From NCBI GenBank assembly GCA_035691285.1, contig DASSJI010000150.1, positions 1 through 43,323 on the forward strand: DNA of 43,323 bases, written 5' to 3'. Under the pieces are notes generated by a model. The model did not search any database. It had not been told where the DNA came from and saw only the letters and a program-made list of their open reading frames with translations. Source of the stretch: DATFEN01 sp035691285 (GTDB lineage: Bacteria > Acidobacteriota > Vicinamibacteria > Fen-336). The position numbers were made by a program, and so were the translations under genes. Position 1 is the first letter of the stretch. Each line of letters starts with the position of its first letter. Positions 27,617 through 36,178 of this stretch are shown piece after piece.

Positions 27617-27703
27617 AGCCCTAGTATGAAAAGCCCCTTGTCACCCGAGATGTTGATTGGGGGCCTCTCCGTCCACTCGTGGACCGAAAGGGGGGATCAG
27701 ACG

Positions 27704-27754
27704 ATGGCCGCGAAGAAGAAGGCTGCCAAGAAGAAGGGCGGGAAGAAGCGGTAG
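27704..27754 (+). CDS. Lysine-rich micropeptide (16 aa, or 42 aa with upstream start)
   Basis: The ORF MAAKKKAAKKKGGKKR is made only of Met, Ala, Lys, Gly and Arg: 8 of 16 residues are Lys. It resembles the Lys/Ala-rich tails of histone-H1-like and other nucleic-acid-binding proteins. A purine-rich AAAGGGGGGAT lies about eight bases before ATG 27704. An in-frame ATG at 27626 would give a 42-aa protein with the same basic tail; it is nine bases after the promoter's -10 box and could be read from a leaderless mRNA. The unit has its own consensus promoter and an intrinsic terminator, so transcription is very likely; translation is not proven. A structured sRNA is the alternative. The leader has a 6-bp hairpin GTCCAC-TC-GTGGAC (27671-27684). 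Confidence 0.55.
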   Translation: MAAKKKAAKKKGGKKR

Positions 27755-27771
27755 GCGTTTCCCCGGGCAAC

Positions 27772-27796
27772 GGGAGGGTGGACCGATCACCCTCCC
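27772..27796 (+). terminator. First hairpin after the Lys-rich micro-ORF
   Basis: Perfect 9-bp stem GGGAGGGTG / CACCCTCCC with loop GACCGAT, 17 bases after the stop codon. It is followed by AGCCTTCTC, so it may be a terminator or a 3-prime stability hairpin. Confidence 0.6.
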
Positions 27797-27814
27797 AGCC
27801 TTCTCGGGTTCGAC

Positions 27815-27841
27815 AGGGGGTGAGAACTCACCCCCTCTTTT
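27815..27841 (+). terminator. Rho-independent terminator of the Lys-rich unit
   Basis: Perfect 10-bp stem AGGGGGTGAG / CTCACCCCCT with a two-base centre, followed by CTTTT. This is the clearest intrinsic terminator in the window. Its last base touches the stop codon of the opposite-strand HAD gene. Confidence 0.85.
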
Positions 27842-28659
27842 CATCTCAGGAGCAGATGCGTCTCGATCGCCCAGGCGGCGCCGTCCTCGTCGTTCGAGGG
27901 CGCGACCTCGAGACCCAGCGCTCGCAGCGCCGGATCGGCGTTGCCCATCACGATGCCGCGGCCCGCGGCCTCGAGCAGGGCGCGATCGTTCCAGTTGTCG
28001 CCGATCGCCATGACCTCTTCGGACGCGATCCCGAGCCTCCGGCACAGGAACTCCACGGCGGCCGCCTTGCCCACGTCCCGGTGCAGCACGTCGATGAGCC
28101 CGATGCCCTGGGCGGGATAGACGGTCCGCTCGACGGAGGCCTCGCCTTCGAGCGCGCGGGCGAGCGGTCCGTGGAAGGCGTCGATCACGCCCAGGCGATC
28201 GCCGAACATCACCTGGATCGGATCCTCCTGGAGCGCATCCTCGAGGCGCCGCACCACGATCACGTCGGGGTGCGACTTGTCCAGGTAGTAGCTGAGCAGC
28301 GTGCTCGAGGGACACAGCCCCTCGGCGAGCAGCTTGCCCTCGCCGCGCTGGCCGACGTGGACGACGGGATCGAGGCCGGCCTCCCGCCCCAGGTCGATCG
28401 CGCGTAGCGCGGCGTCCCGGGGCAGCGGCAAGGCCCGCACGAGCTCGCCATCCTCCACCACGAGCGCGCCGTTGTGGAGCACGAGAGTGAAGCCGCCGCC
28501 CAGCTCCTCGGCCACGCGGCGCGCGGCGGGCGGCCGCCGGCCGGTCACCAGCACCACCGTCACGCCGCGGGCCCGGGCCGCGAGCACGGCGCTCCGCACG
28601 CGCGGCGAGAGCCGCTTGTCGGTGCGCAGCAGCGTGCCGTCGATGTCGAGGGCGAGCAG
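27841..28659 (-). CDS. HAD-superfamily (Cof-type) hydrolase; no canonical start codon
   Basis: About 272 aa of a Cof/IIB-type HAD phosphatase. Motif I is LLALDIDGTLL (nucleophile Asp and acid Asp), motif II VVLVTGRRPPAARR, Lys in DVGKAAAVEFLCRRLG and motif III-IV EEVMAIGDNWNDRALLEAAG. All catalytic residues are present; the family dephosphorylates sugar and other phosphates. The conserved domain starts only 10-12 bases after the stop of the upstream HEAT-cyclophilin gene, and no ATG, GTG or TTG exists in frame there. The CTG at 28659 is used as the best guess. Alternatives are an indel in the sequence or a frameshift from the upstream gene, in whose different frame the HAD frame stays open. 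Confidence 0.8.
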   Translation of the reverse strand: MLALDIDGTLLRTDKRLSPRVRSAVLAARARGVTVVLVTGRRPPAARRVAEELGGGFTLVLHNGALVVEDGELVRALPLPRDAALRAIDLGREAGLDPVVHVGQRGEGKLLAEGLCPSSTLLSYYLDKSHPDVIVVRRLEDALQEDPIQVMFGDRLGVIDAFHGPLARALEGEASVERTVYPAQGIGLIDVLHRDVGKAAAVEFLCRRLGIASEEVMAIGDNWNDRALLEAAGRGIVMGNADPALRALGLEVAPSNDEDGAAWAIETHLLLR

Positions 28660-28670
28660 GCGGAATGGCG

Positions 28671-30665
28671 CTAGGTTCCGTCCCAGATCTCCACCTCGTC
28701 GATCGTGTCGCCGGGCTCGATCCGGTCCACGACCTCCATCCCGTCGGCGACCCAGCCGAACAGCGTGTAGCCGCCGTCGACGTGCGGCGTCGGCACGTGG
28801 GTGATGAAGAACTGGCTGCCGCCGGTGTCCTTGCCGGCGAGGGCCATGCCCACCGCCCCGCGGCCGTAAGGGCGCTGGCCGATCTCGCAGCGGATCGTGT
28901 AGCCGGGGCCGCCGTTGCCGTCGCCGCGAGGGTCGCCCCCCTGTATGACGAATCCCGGCACGACGCGGTGGAAGGTGAGGCCGTGGAAGAAGCCGCGACG
29001 GGCGAGGGCGACGAAGTTGCGCACCGTGAGGGGCGCTTCGACGATGTTGAGGTGCACCTCGATCCTGCCCCGCGAGGTGTGGAGGATGGCCCGCGGCGTG
29101 AAGAGGCTCGCTCCCGCCGGCGGGGCATAGGGCAGCATCGCCTCCCGATAGTCGAGGATCGGCCGCTCCGCTCCCTCCGCGCCGGCCGGCGGTGGAGCGG
29201 CGCCTTTCGCCGCGAGCGCGGCGGCCGCCTTCTGCCGCACCACCCGCGCCGGGTCGCCGGTCGACGCCTCGCGCAGCGGTCCCGAGGCGGCGGGCTCCTC
29301 GCGGCCGGCCAGGGCTTCGACCGCCGCCACCCGCGCGTCGATCTCGGCGTCGCCCAGGCCGCGCCGGTAGGCCGCCTCCAGCAGCGGCACGAGGCCCGGC
29401 GCCTTCAGCTCGGCGAGCGCCGCGATTGCGGCGGCCCGGACGGCGACGTCGGCGTGCTCCAGATGCTGGCGCAGCGTGGCGGCGGCGTCGCCGCCCCGCG
29501 CTTTCTGCATCGCCTCGAGCACCGCGGGCAGCACGCGCACGTCGGGGTCCTTCAGCAGCTCGAACAGGATCGCGACGCTCGACTCGCCGCCGCGGCGGCC
29601 GAGGGCCGTCGCGAGGGCGGAGCGCACGAACCACTCGGGGTCGGGATCGAGGCCCGACAGCACGAGGGTGAACTCCTCGGCGTCGACCCGGGCCAGCGCC
29701 TCGAGCGCCGCCGCCCGGATCATCGGCCGCTCGTGGCCGACGAAGGGCACGATCCTCGCCCTGAAGGAGCGGTCGGGCGGCAGCGAGGCGACGGCCTGGA
29801 GCGCTTCGCGAACGACCGCCAGGTCCCGGGACAGGAGCGCGGTGGTCAGGCCCTCCGAGCCGCGCGCGTCGCCGATCGCGCCCAGGGCGCGCACCGCGTT
29901 CACCACGACGTTGGCGTCGGCGTCCCGCACCAGGCCATTGAGCCGCTCGACGGACGCCGCGTCCTTCAAGGCGCCCAGGCCGCGCGCGGCGAAGGCTCGC
30001 GACAGGGGGTCGGTGGAGTCGAGGGCCGCCGCGAGGACCGGGCGCAGCGCCGGGCTCTCGATGCGCATGGCCGTCCAGGTCGCGGCCCACCAGTCGAAGC
30101 GCGGCCGCCCGGAGACGAGGAGCGCCTGCTCGGCGGCACGCGCGTCCTTGAGCCTCGCGAGGGCGAAGAGCGCGAGGCGCAACTCCAGCCAGGGATCCTG
30201 GGCGCTGCCCGGATCGTCGCCGCGCACGGCGACCACGGGCGCGCCCTTGGGCGTCGACTCGACGATCATGCGGGCGATCGCCGGGCCGGCGCGCGGGTCG
30301 CCGAGCCGCCCGAGGGCTTCGGCGGAGCGGCCGCGGACGGTGGCGTCCGTGTCCGCGAGGGAGGCCAGGAGCCGCTCCGTGGCCAGCCTGTCCCCGACCA
30401 GGCCGAGCGCGAAGGCAGCCATCTGGCGGACCTCGGCCTCGCCGTCGTTCATGAGCTCGACGAGGCTCGCCACCACCGAGGCGTCGCCGATCCGAGCGGC
30501 CGCCAGCGCGGCGCGGCGACGCACGCCGCGATCGGAGTCGCGCAGGTAGCGGTCGAGCTCTCCGGCGCCCACGCTCCGCGTGTCCTCGAGCGCCAGGAGC
30601 CGCGCCATCTTGTCCAGGCGCGGCGAGGAGGCGAAGAGCAGCAGCGCGGCGAGGAGGGCGTTCAC
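28671..30665 (-). CDS. HEAT-repeat protein with C-terminal cyclophilin-type peptidyl-prolyl isomerase
   Basis: 664 aa. A short signal peptide (MNALLAALLLFASS) suggests export. Residues ~35-490 are HEAT repeats (for example RRRAALAAARIGDASVVASL, VRQMAAFALGLVGD, VRAAAIAALAELKAPGLV). Residues ~505-664 are a cyclophilin domain: ILHTSRGRIEVHLN, FHRVVPGFVIQGGDP with the catalytic Arg, GSQFFITH and VDGGYTLFGWVADGMEVV. Such proteins probably hold and isomerise client proteins in the periplasm. GTG 30665 overlaps the nth stop codon (GTGA) and is preceded by GGAGGG. It is followed 11 bases on by the HAD gene. Confidence 0.92.
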   Translation of the reverse strand: MNALLAALLLFASSPRLDKMARLLALEDTRSVGAGELDRYLRDSDRGVRRRAALAAARIGDASVVASLVELMNDGEAEVRQMAAFALGLVGDRLATERLLASLADTDATVRGRSAEALGRLGDPRAGPAIARMIVESTPKGAPVVAVRGDDPGSAQDPWLELRLALFALARLKDARAAEQALLVSGRPRFDWWAATWTAMRIESPALRPVLAAALDSTDPLSRAFAARGLGALKDAASVERLNGLVRDADANVVVNAVRALGAIGDARGSEGLTTALLSRDLAVVREALQAVASLPPDRSFRARIVPFVGHERPMIRAAALEALARVDAEEFTLVLSGLDPDPEWFVRSALATALGRRGGESSVAILFELLKDPDVRVLPAVLEAMQKARGGDAAATLRQHLEHADVAVRAAAIAALAELKAPGLVPLLEAAYRRGLGDAEIDARVAAVEALAGREEPAASGPLREASTGDPARVVRQKAAAALAAKGAAPPPAGAEGAERPILDYREAMLPYAPPAGASLFTPRAILHTSRGRIEVHLNIVEAPLTVRNFVALARRGFFHGLTFHRVVPGFVIQGGDPRGDGNGGPGYTIRCEIGQRPYGRGAVGMALAGKDTGGSQFFITHVPTPHVDGGYTLFGWVADGMEVVDRIEPGDTIDEVEIWDGT

Positions 30666-31336
30666 GCCGCCCTCCGGCCGTGGTCGCAGTCGCGGCGGAT
30701 CGGGCACAGGGCGCAGCGCGGCGCCCGGGGCCGGCACAGCTCGCGCCCCAGACGGATCAGGTTCAGGTGCAGCTCGAGATGCCGGCCAGCGGGGATCGCG
30801 GGCAGCAGCCGGGCGTGGGCCGCCTCCGCCGAGTCTCGCGGAGAGAGCAAGCCGGCGCGAACCGCGATGCGGTGCACGTGGGTGTCCACCGGGAACGCGG
30901 GCTTCAGGCACGCGAAGAGCAGCACACAGGCTCGGGTCTTGGGCCCGACCCCCGGCAGGCCCAGGAGCCACGCGTCCGCCTCGCGCGGCGGCAGGCGGCG
31001 CAGGTGGCCGAGGTCGTAGCAGCCGGCGCGACGCTTCACCGCCGCGAGGACGCTCTTGATGCGCCGGCTCTTCGTTCGAGACAGGCCGCCCGCGCGGATC
31101 GCCCGCTCGACGGCCGCGACGGGGGCGCGCGCGACGAGCTCCCAGCGCGGAAAGGCCGCCTTCAAGGAGGCGAACGCGCGCCCGCTGTTCACGTCGCTCG
31201 TGTGCTGCGAGAGCATGGTCTCGATGAGCGTGTCCAGCGGCTCTTGCGCCCGGCGCCGCGGCCGGCCGTAGCGGGCGACCAGGCGGTCCGCGACGCGCCG
31301 CAGGCGGGAAGGAAGGCGTGGGCTTCGCGCGGTCAC
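30662..31336 (-). CDS. nth: Endonuclease III (DNA glycosylase/AP lyase)
   Basis: 224 aa. Repairs oxidised pyrimidines by base removal and strand cleavage. The HhH motif is LLGLPGVGPKTRACVLLF with the catalytic Lys, followed by VDTHVHRI with the catalytic Asp. The [4Fe-4S] site is C-x6-C-x2-C-x5-C (CRPRAPRCALCPIRRDC). The start is GTG 31336: it has GGAG five bases upstream and lies after the TATAAT box (31361-31356), which rules out the longer frame starting at 31372. The N-terminus is a little Arg-rich. First gene of nth / HEAT-cyclophilin / HAD. Confidence 0.95.
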   Translation of the reverse strand: MTARSPRLPSRLRRVADRLVARYGRPRRRAQEPLDTLIETMLSQHTSDVNSGRAFASLKAAFPRWELVARAPVAAVERAIRAGGLSRTKSRRIKSVLAAVKRRAGCYDLGHLRRLPPREADAWLLGLPGVGPKTRACVLLFACLKPAFPVDTHVHRIAVRAGLLSPRDSAEAAHARLLPAIPAGRHLELHLNLIRLGRELCRPRAPRCALCPIRRDCDHGRRAA

Positions 31337-31355
31337 GGGCGCTCCAAAGCGCGCG

Positions 31356-31361
31356 ATTATA
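31356..31361 (-). promoter_or_regulatory. -10 box of nth
   Basis: Perfect TATAAT on the minus strand in the context GCTATAATCGCGCG. Predicted start near 31349, giving a short leader containing GGAG. No clear -35. The ychF -10 has a similar context (GCTATAATGCGCG). Confidence 0.55.
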
Positions 31362-31379
31362 GCGCCCGACACCGGCGGC

Positions 31380-32387
31380 TCAGGCGACGGCGATCACGTC
31401 CCTAAGGTCGAGCCCGAGGCCCGCGGCCTCGCGGCGGATCCGGGCCCGCGCTCCGGGCTGGCCCACGGCGAGCAGGTGCAGCGCGGCCGGGAAGCGGTCC
31501 GCGAACGCCACCGCCACCACGGGAGCGCCATGGATCCGCTGGCCGAGCTTGCGGGGATCCACCTCGACGAAGGCGGCCAGGACGCGGCCGCTCGCGCGCA
31601 GGCGCCGCCCCCACGCCTTGCCGACCTTCCCCGCGCCCCACACCACCACGGGGCGAGAGCCGGCGAGCGGCCCGCCGACAAGGGCGGCGAGCTTCGCCTC
31701 GAAGAAGCGCTGGGGCGCGTACCGCGCGTCGCTACGGGTCAGACGGTCCGCTCGGTCGCGCCAATCGAGCAGCGTCTCGGGACACTTGGCGAAGCGCGCC
31801 CCTCGGGCATGGGCGCGAAGCCACAGGTCGTAGTCCTCGGGCCCTCCGGTGTCGCGGTAGCCGCCGAGCTCCCGGAGCAGCGTGGCGCGCAAGGCGACCG
31901 AGGGATGCACGAGGGGCGACTCCACGTAGAGGTCGGCCACGATCGCGGCGTGGTCGAGCAGCCCGTTCTGCCAGTCGACGTAGGCCCGCATGCCGGTGTT
32001 CTGCAGCCCCGGCGCCGCGAGCAGCGCGACCCGCGAGCCCAGCACGTCCACCCCGGGATCCCGCGCGAGGCGCTCGACCTGGAGCTCGAGCCGTTCGGGC
32101 CGGGCCAGGTCGTCGGCGTCGAAGCGCGCCAGGAGCGGGGCGCGGGCCGCCTCGGCGGCCCGGTTCAAGGCCGCCACGAGGCCCGCGGGCGGCGTCCGCA
32201 GCGCACGGATCCGCGCGTCGGCGCGGGCGGCGTCCGCGAGGATGGCATCGCTCGCGTCGCGGGAGCCGTCGAGGACCGCGACCACCTCGTACTCCTCGAG
32301 GCTCTGCGCACGGAGGGACGCCAGGGCATAAGGCAGCGTCGCCGCGGCGTCCCGCACCGGCAGCAGCACGCTGACCCGCGGTGTCAC
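31380..32387 (-). CDS. GT2-family glycosyltransferase with C-terminal Rossmann-like domain
   Basis: 335 aa. Residues 1-235 are a GT-A fold family 2 glycosyltransferase: VSVLLPVRDAAATLPYALAS, nucleotide-binding AVLDGSRD, metal-binding FDADD (residues 89-93) and the acceptor-region GGPEDYDLWLRA. Residues ~245-335 begin RPVVVWGAGKVGKAWGRRL, a glycine-rich Rossmann motif (GAGKVG, 251-256), and resemble the nucleotide-sugar acyltransferase N-terminal (PglD-like) domain. The domain join is unusual. GTG 32387 is nine bases after the stop of the pseudo-receiver/PilZ gene, so they are probably co-transcribed. Confidence 0.88.
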   Translation of the reverse strand: MTPRVSVLLPVRDAAATLPYALASLRAQSLEEYEVVAVLDGSRDASDAILADAARADARIRALRTPPAGLVAALNRAAEAARAPLLARFDADDLARPERLELQVERLARDPGVDVLGSRVALLAAPGLQNTGMRAYVDWQNGLLDHAAIVADLYVESPLVHPSVALRATLLRELGGYRDTGGPEDYDLWLRAHARGARFAKCPETLLDWRDRADRLTRSDARYAPQRFFEAKLAALVGGPLAGSRPVVVWGAGKVGKAWGRRLRASGRVLAAFVEVDPRKLGQRIHGAPVVAVAFADRFPAALHLLAVGQPGARARIRREAAGLGLDLRDVIAVA

Positions 32388-32396
32388 GGCCTCGGC

Positions 32397-33326
32397 TCAG
32401 CCGTGGCGATGGACGAAGCCGCGGGCCTCGGCCAGCGCGTCCTCGGGCGTGCGGCCCAGCACCACGTAGAAGGGGCCTCCCGCGCCGGGTCGCCAGGTGT
32501 CCCGCGGGGCGCGGCGGATCTCCGCCTGCCAGCCGTCGGCGGAGGCCACCGGCTCGAGGATCTCGTACACCCAGAAGTCGCGGCGCAGCGTCGAGTGGAT
32601 CGACGGCGGCCCGGAGCGCCGCATGAGGGCCGCGGCGATCGCCCGCTCGACGAATTCCTGGATCGAGAGCCGCGTGTCCTCGGGCACGAACAAGAACTCG
32701 ACGCCGTACCCGAGGTAGGGCCAGGCCACTTCGCCGGCCTCGCGCACGACCCGGCCCAGCGCGCGCAGGCCGGCCTGGGCGTCAGGCAGCCCGAACTCCA
32801 GCTCGATGTCACCCGCCTCGAGACGGATCGGGCTCGCCAGCAGCATGCCGTTCACGCTGAGGTTCTGGGTGAGCCCGAAGAAGCGGCCGACGGGCGCCGT
32901 CTGGGCCTTGCCGATGACGTGGCCCTGGACCGGGACGCGGGCCAGGACCCGCCGCGGCACGGTGAGCAGCTTTCCGATCCACGCCTCGAGGACCGCGGCC
33001 TCCAGGGGGCGGCGCAGCACGGCGTTCGCGCCCGCGCGGGAGGCCAGGGCTCCCGTCTCCTCGGGCTCCACCGAAGGCAGCAGCACCAGGAGCGACACGT
33101 GGCGGGTCAGCGGCGATGCCCGCAGCCGTTCCACCGTCGAGACGAGGTCGGCGTCGGCCAGGCGCGGGCCCAGCACGACGAGGCCGCCGCCACCCTGGAG
33201 CGCGAGCGCCTCGAAGAGCTCCCGGGCGCTGCCGAGGGAGCGCACTTCGTGGCCGTCGCGCTTGAGCAGCGGGGCTTCCAGGGGCAGCCCGCGCGCGTCG
33301 AGGCCGGCGACGAGGATCGGGGACAT
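32397..33326 (-). CDS. Degenerate response-regulator receiver fused to a PilZ domain
   Basis: 309 aa. Residues 1-118 fold like a CheY receiver (ILVAGLDARGLPLEAPLLKR, LLVLLPSVEPEE, LRRPLE), but the phospho-accepting Asp is Gly (GGLVVLGPRL, Gly53) and the conserved Lys-Pro is Arg-Pro, so it is unlikely to be phosphorylated. Residues ~124-230 are a PilZ domain with the c-di-GMP motifs RVLAR (RxxxR, 126-130) and NLSVNG (NxSxxG, 155-160), both intact. The ~75-residue C-terminal region is unassigned. A second-messenger-responsive adaptor is likely. ATG 33326 lacks a ribosome site but lies ten bases after a TACACT box. Confidence 0.87.
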   Translation of the reverse strand: MSPILVAGLDARGLPLEAPLLKRDGHEVRSLGSARELFEALALQGGGGLVVLGPRLADADLVSTVERLRASPLTRHVSLLVLLPSVEPEETGALASRAGANAVLRRPLEAAVLEAWIGKLLTVPRRVLARVPVQGHVIGKAQTAPVGRFFGLTQNLSVNGMLLASPIRLEAGDIELEFGLPDAQAGLRALGRVVREAGEVAWPYLGYGVEFLFVPEDTRLSIQEFVERAIAAALMRRSGPPSIHSTLRRDFWVYEILEPVASADGWQAEIRRAPRDTWRPGAGGPFYVVLGRTPEDALAEARGFVHRHG

Positions 33327-33336
33327 GGCCGGTCGA

Positions 33337-33342
33337 AGTGTA
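33337..33342 (-). promoter_or_regulatory. -10-like box of the receiver/PilZ gene
   Basis: TACACT on the minus strand, exactly ten bases before ATG 33326. No -35 was recognised. Confidence 0.35.
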
Positions 33343-33416
33343 CCGCGCCGCGGCTGGCCTCAGCGCCTGCTCAGGCCTCCCTCACGCGGCGCTCCTGCGC
33401 GGCTCCCGCGCTGCGC

Positions 33417-34949
33417 CTAGTTCACGACGCGCTGGCTGGAGCGGCGCAGACGGACCGCCCGCTGCAGCCGCGCGGGCAGCCAGCTCTTGAGACCGAGCAG
33501 CGACGGCACGCTGTCGTAGTAGAAGGCGACGCGGACGTCCTTGCGCCCGCCCCTCTGGATGTCGCGCACCACGAAGCCGTAGGGGCCGATGCGGACCAGG
33601 CTGCCTGGACTCATGTCCTTGTGCTCGGCGTCCCTTCCGTAGCCGGTCAGGTGGACGCGGGGGTCCAGGAGCTTTCGGCGCAGCTCCGCGTTCGACAGCA
33701 GGTGGGCCTTCGCCCGGAGGAAGTCCAGGGCGGGCAGGCTGCGCCGCTTCTCGGGCGGAGTGAGCAGGATCTGCTCGGCGCGGGCGGGGTCGAAGTTCCG
33801 GGCCACGTAGTCGAGGTTCAGGGCGTAGATCTTGTCCTCCTTGGAGCCCGCGGAAGGCAACTCGTCGAGAGCCCGCTTGAGCTCGTCCAGGTCGAGGGCG
33901 ACGAGGCGCTTCGACAGCTCGTCCAGCGCGCCCGCGTCGAGGCCCAGGCCCTGCACGTCGAGGGATGGCGCCTGGTAGCTGAGGGTCGCCGCTGCACCCT
34001 TGGCGTCGGGCAGGAGCGACAGTCCCGCGCCGCCCCAGCCGCCGCTCTCGAGGCGATGGAGCCTGTCCACGGCCAGGTGCACGGGAACGCCCAGGTTCAG
34101 CTCCACGATCTCCACGTCGCCGGGCCCCGGGAACGAGCGGACCAGGATCCCCAGGAGCAGCAGCACGAACAACGACAGGGGCAGGGCCAGGCTGGAGAGG
34201 AACTTCAGCTCCACCGCGGCTCTCGGGGGCGCCGCGATGCGTCGCACGGCGGGCTCGATGCGCTTCAGGCCCTCGTGGGGCGCGACCCGGAACACGAACT
34301 TCTTGAGGAGCACGCCGTCGTCCTTGAAGAACGACGCCAGGCTCTGGGCCAGGGGTGCCGCCTCGCGCCCGTTGGCGGCGCGCACCAGGTCGAGCACGAA
34401 GGCGGGCGACTGCTCGCGGTCTCCTGGCACGACGCCGTCGGCCGGCACGTTGCCCACCAGGATCACGTAGAGCGGCACCCCGAGGCTCTCGACGAGGGCG
34501 AGCGTCCTCTGGATCGACTGCGCGCGCGGGTCCTGCCCGTGCGGCACGCCCTGGTCCTCCCAGTCGGCCGGAGCGGGATCCACGATGGCGTCGGTGAGCA
34601 TCACGATCTTGAAGTCGGTGCCCCTGGGATAGCTGGCGATCAGCTCCTTGACCTTCTGGAACGCGAAGAAGAAATCGGTCCACTGGCCGTTGTTCCGGTA
34701 GCGGTGGACGTCGTCGACGTAGACCTCGTTGCGCCCGCCGAACAGGACGAGGCGATACGGCTGGCCCTCGAGGAAGCCGAACATCTTCTCGAGGGCCTCG
34801 ACGCGCTTCTCGTCGGGGTCGAGGGGCGGCAGGGAGGCCGAGTTGTCCACCAGGAACAGGATGACCGAGCCCTCCTGGGGCGCGGCGGGAGCGGCCGGAG
34901 CGGGGGCGGGCGTGGCGGCCAGGAGGACGGCGGCGAGCGGCGCCAGCAT
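33417..34949 (-). CDS. von Willebrand factor A domain membrane protein
   Basis: 510 aa. An N-terminal signal peptide or anchor (MLAPLAAVLLAATPAPA) is followed by a Pro/Ala stretch and a vWA domain (residues ~25-190). The MIDAS metal site is present: LVDNSASL (Asp35, Ser37, Ser39) and MLTDAIVD (Asp120). One transmembrane helix lies at about 250-270 (LSSLALPLSLFVLLLLGILV). The ~240-residue C-terminal part has no recognised fold and ends very basic (RLQRAVRLRRSSQRVVN). The vWA half would then be periplasmic and the rest cytoplasmic. A sensing or protein-binding role is plausible; nothing specific can be said. Divergent from ychF. Confidence 0.85.
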   Translation of the reverse strand: MLAPLAAVLLAATPAPAPAAPAAPQEGSVILFLVDNSASLPPLDPDEKRVEALEKMFGFLEGQPYRLVLFGGRNEVYVDDVHRYRNNGQWTDFFFAFQKVKELIASYPRGTDFKIVMLTDAIVDPAPADWEDQGVPHGQDPRAQSIQRTLALVESLGVPLYVILVGNVPADGVVPGDREQSPAFVLDLVRAANGREAAPLAQSLASFFKDDGVLLKKFVFRVAPHEGLKRIEPAVRRIAAPPRAAVELKFLSSLALPLSLFVLLLLGILVRSFPGPGDVEIVELNLGVPVHLAVDRLHRLESGGWGGAGLSLLPDAKGAAATLSYQAPSLDVQGLGLDAGALDELSKRLVALDLDELKRALDELPSAGSKEDKIYALNLDYVARNFDPARAEQILLTPPEKRRSLPALDFLRAKAHLLSNAELRRKLLDPRVHLTGYGRDAEHKDMSPGSLVRIGPYGFVVRDIQRGGRKDVRVAFYYDSVPSLLGLKSWLPARLQRAVRLRRSSQRVVN

Positions 34950-34997
34950 GGACGAGCGCAGGATGGTACTACAGCCGGTCGGCCGCGACCGGACGGC

Positions 34998-35003
34998 TAT
35001 AAT
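34998..35003 (+). promoter_or_regulatory. -10 box of ychF
   Basis: Perfect TATAAT, nine bases before ATG 35013, with no ribosome site between them. No good -35. The mRNA would begin at or within a few bases of the start codon. Confidence 0.6.
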
Positions 35004-35012
35004 GCGCGCCGC

Positions 35013-36092
<1,080 letters not shown>

Positions 36093-36178
36093 CCGCGACG
36101 GCCCCTGGTCGTCCTGGCCGCCGTCGTGGATGGCCCTAACCGCCTTTCGGACCCCTGTGTTACCGTCCCTCGGGGTCC

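Noticed and set aside
26663..27754. 363-aa frame containing the Lys-rich peptide at its end
   Set aside because: Most of it overlaps the TPR-like gene in another frame. Only the part after the promoter at 27588 is plausible.
27841..30090. A single 749-aa protein including the HAD domain
   Set aside because: Residues before the HAD domain are an out-of-frame reading of the HEAT-cyclophilin gene. A true frameshift fusion cannot be excluded and is kept as a finding, not as the annotation.
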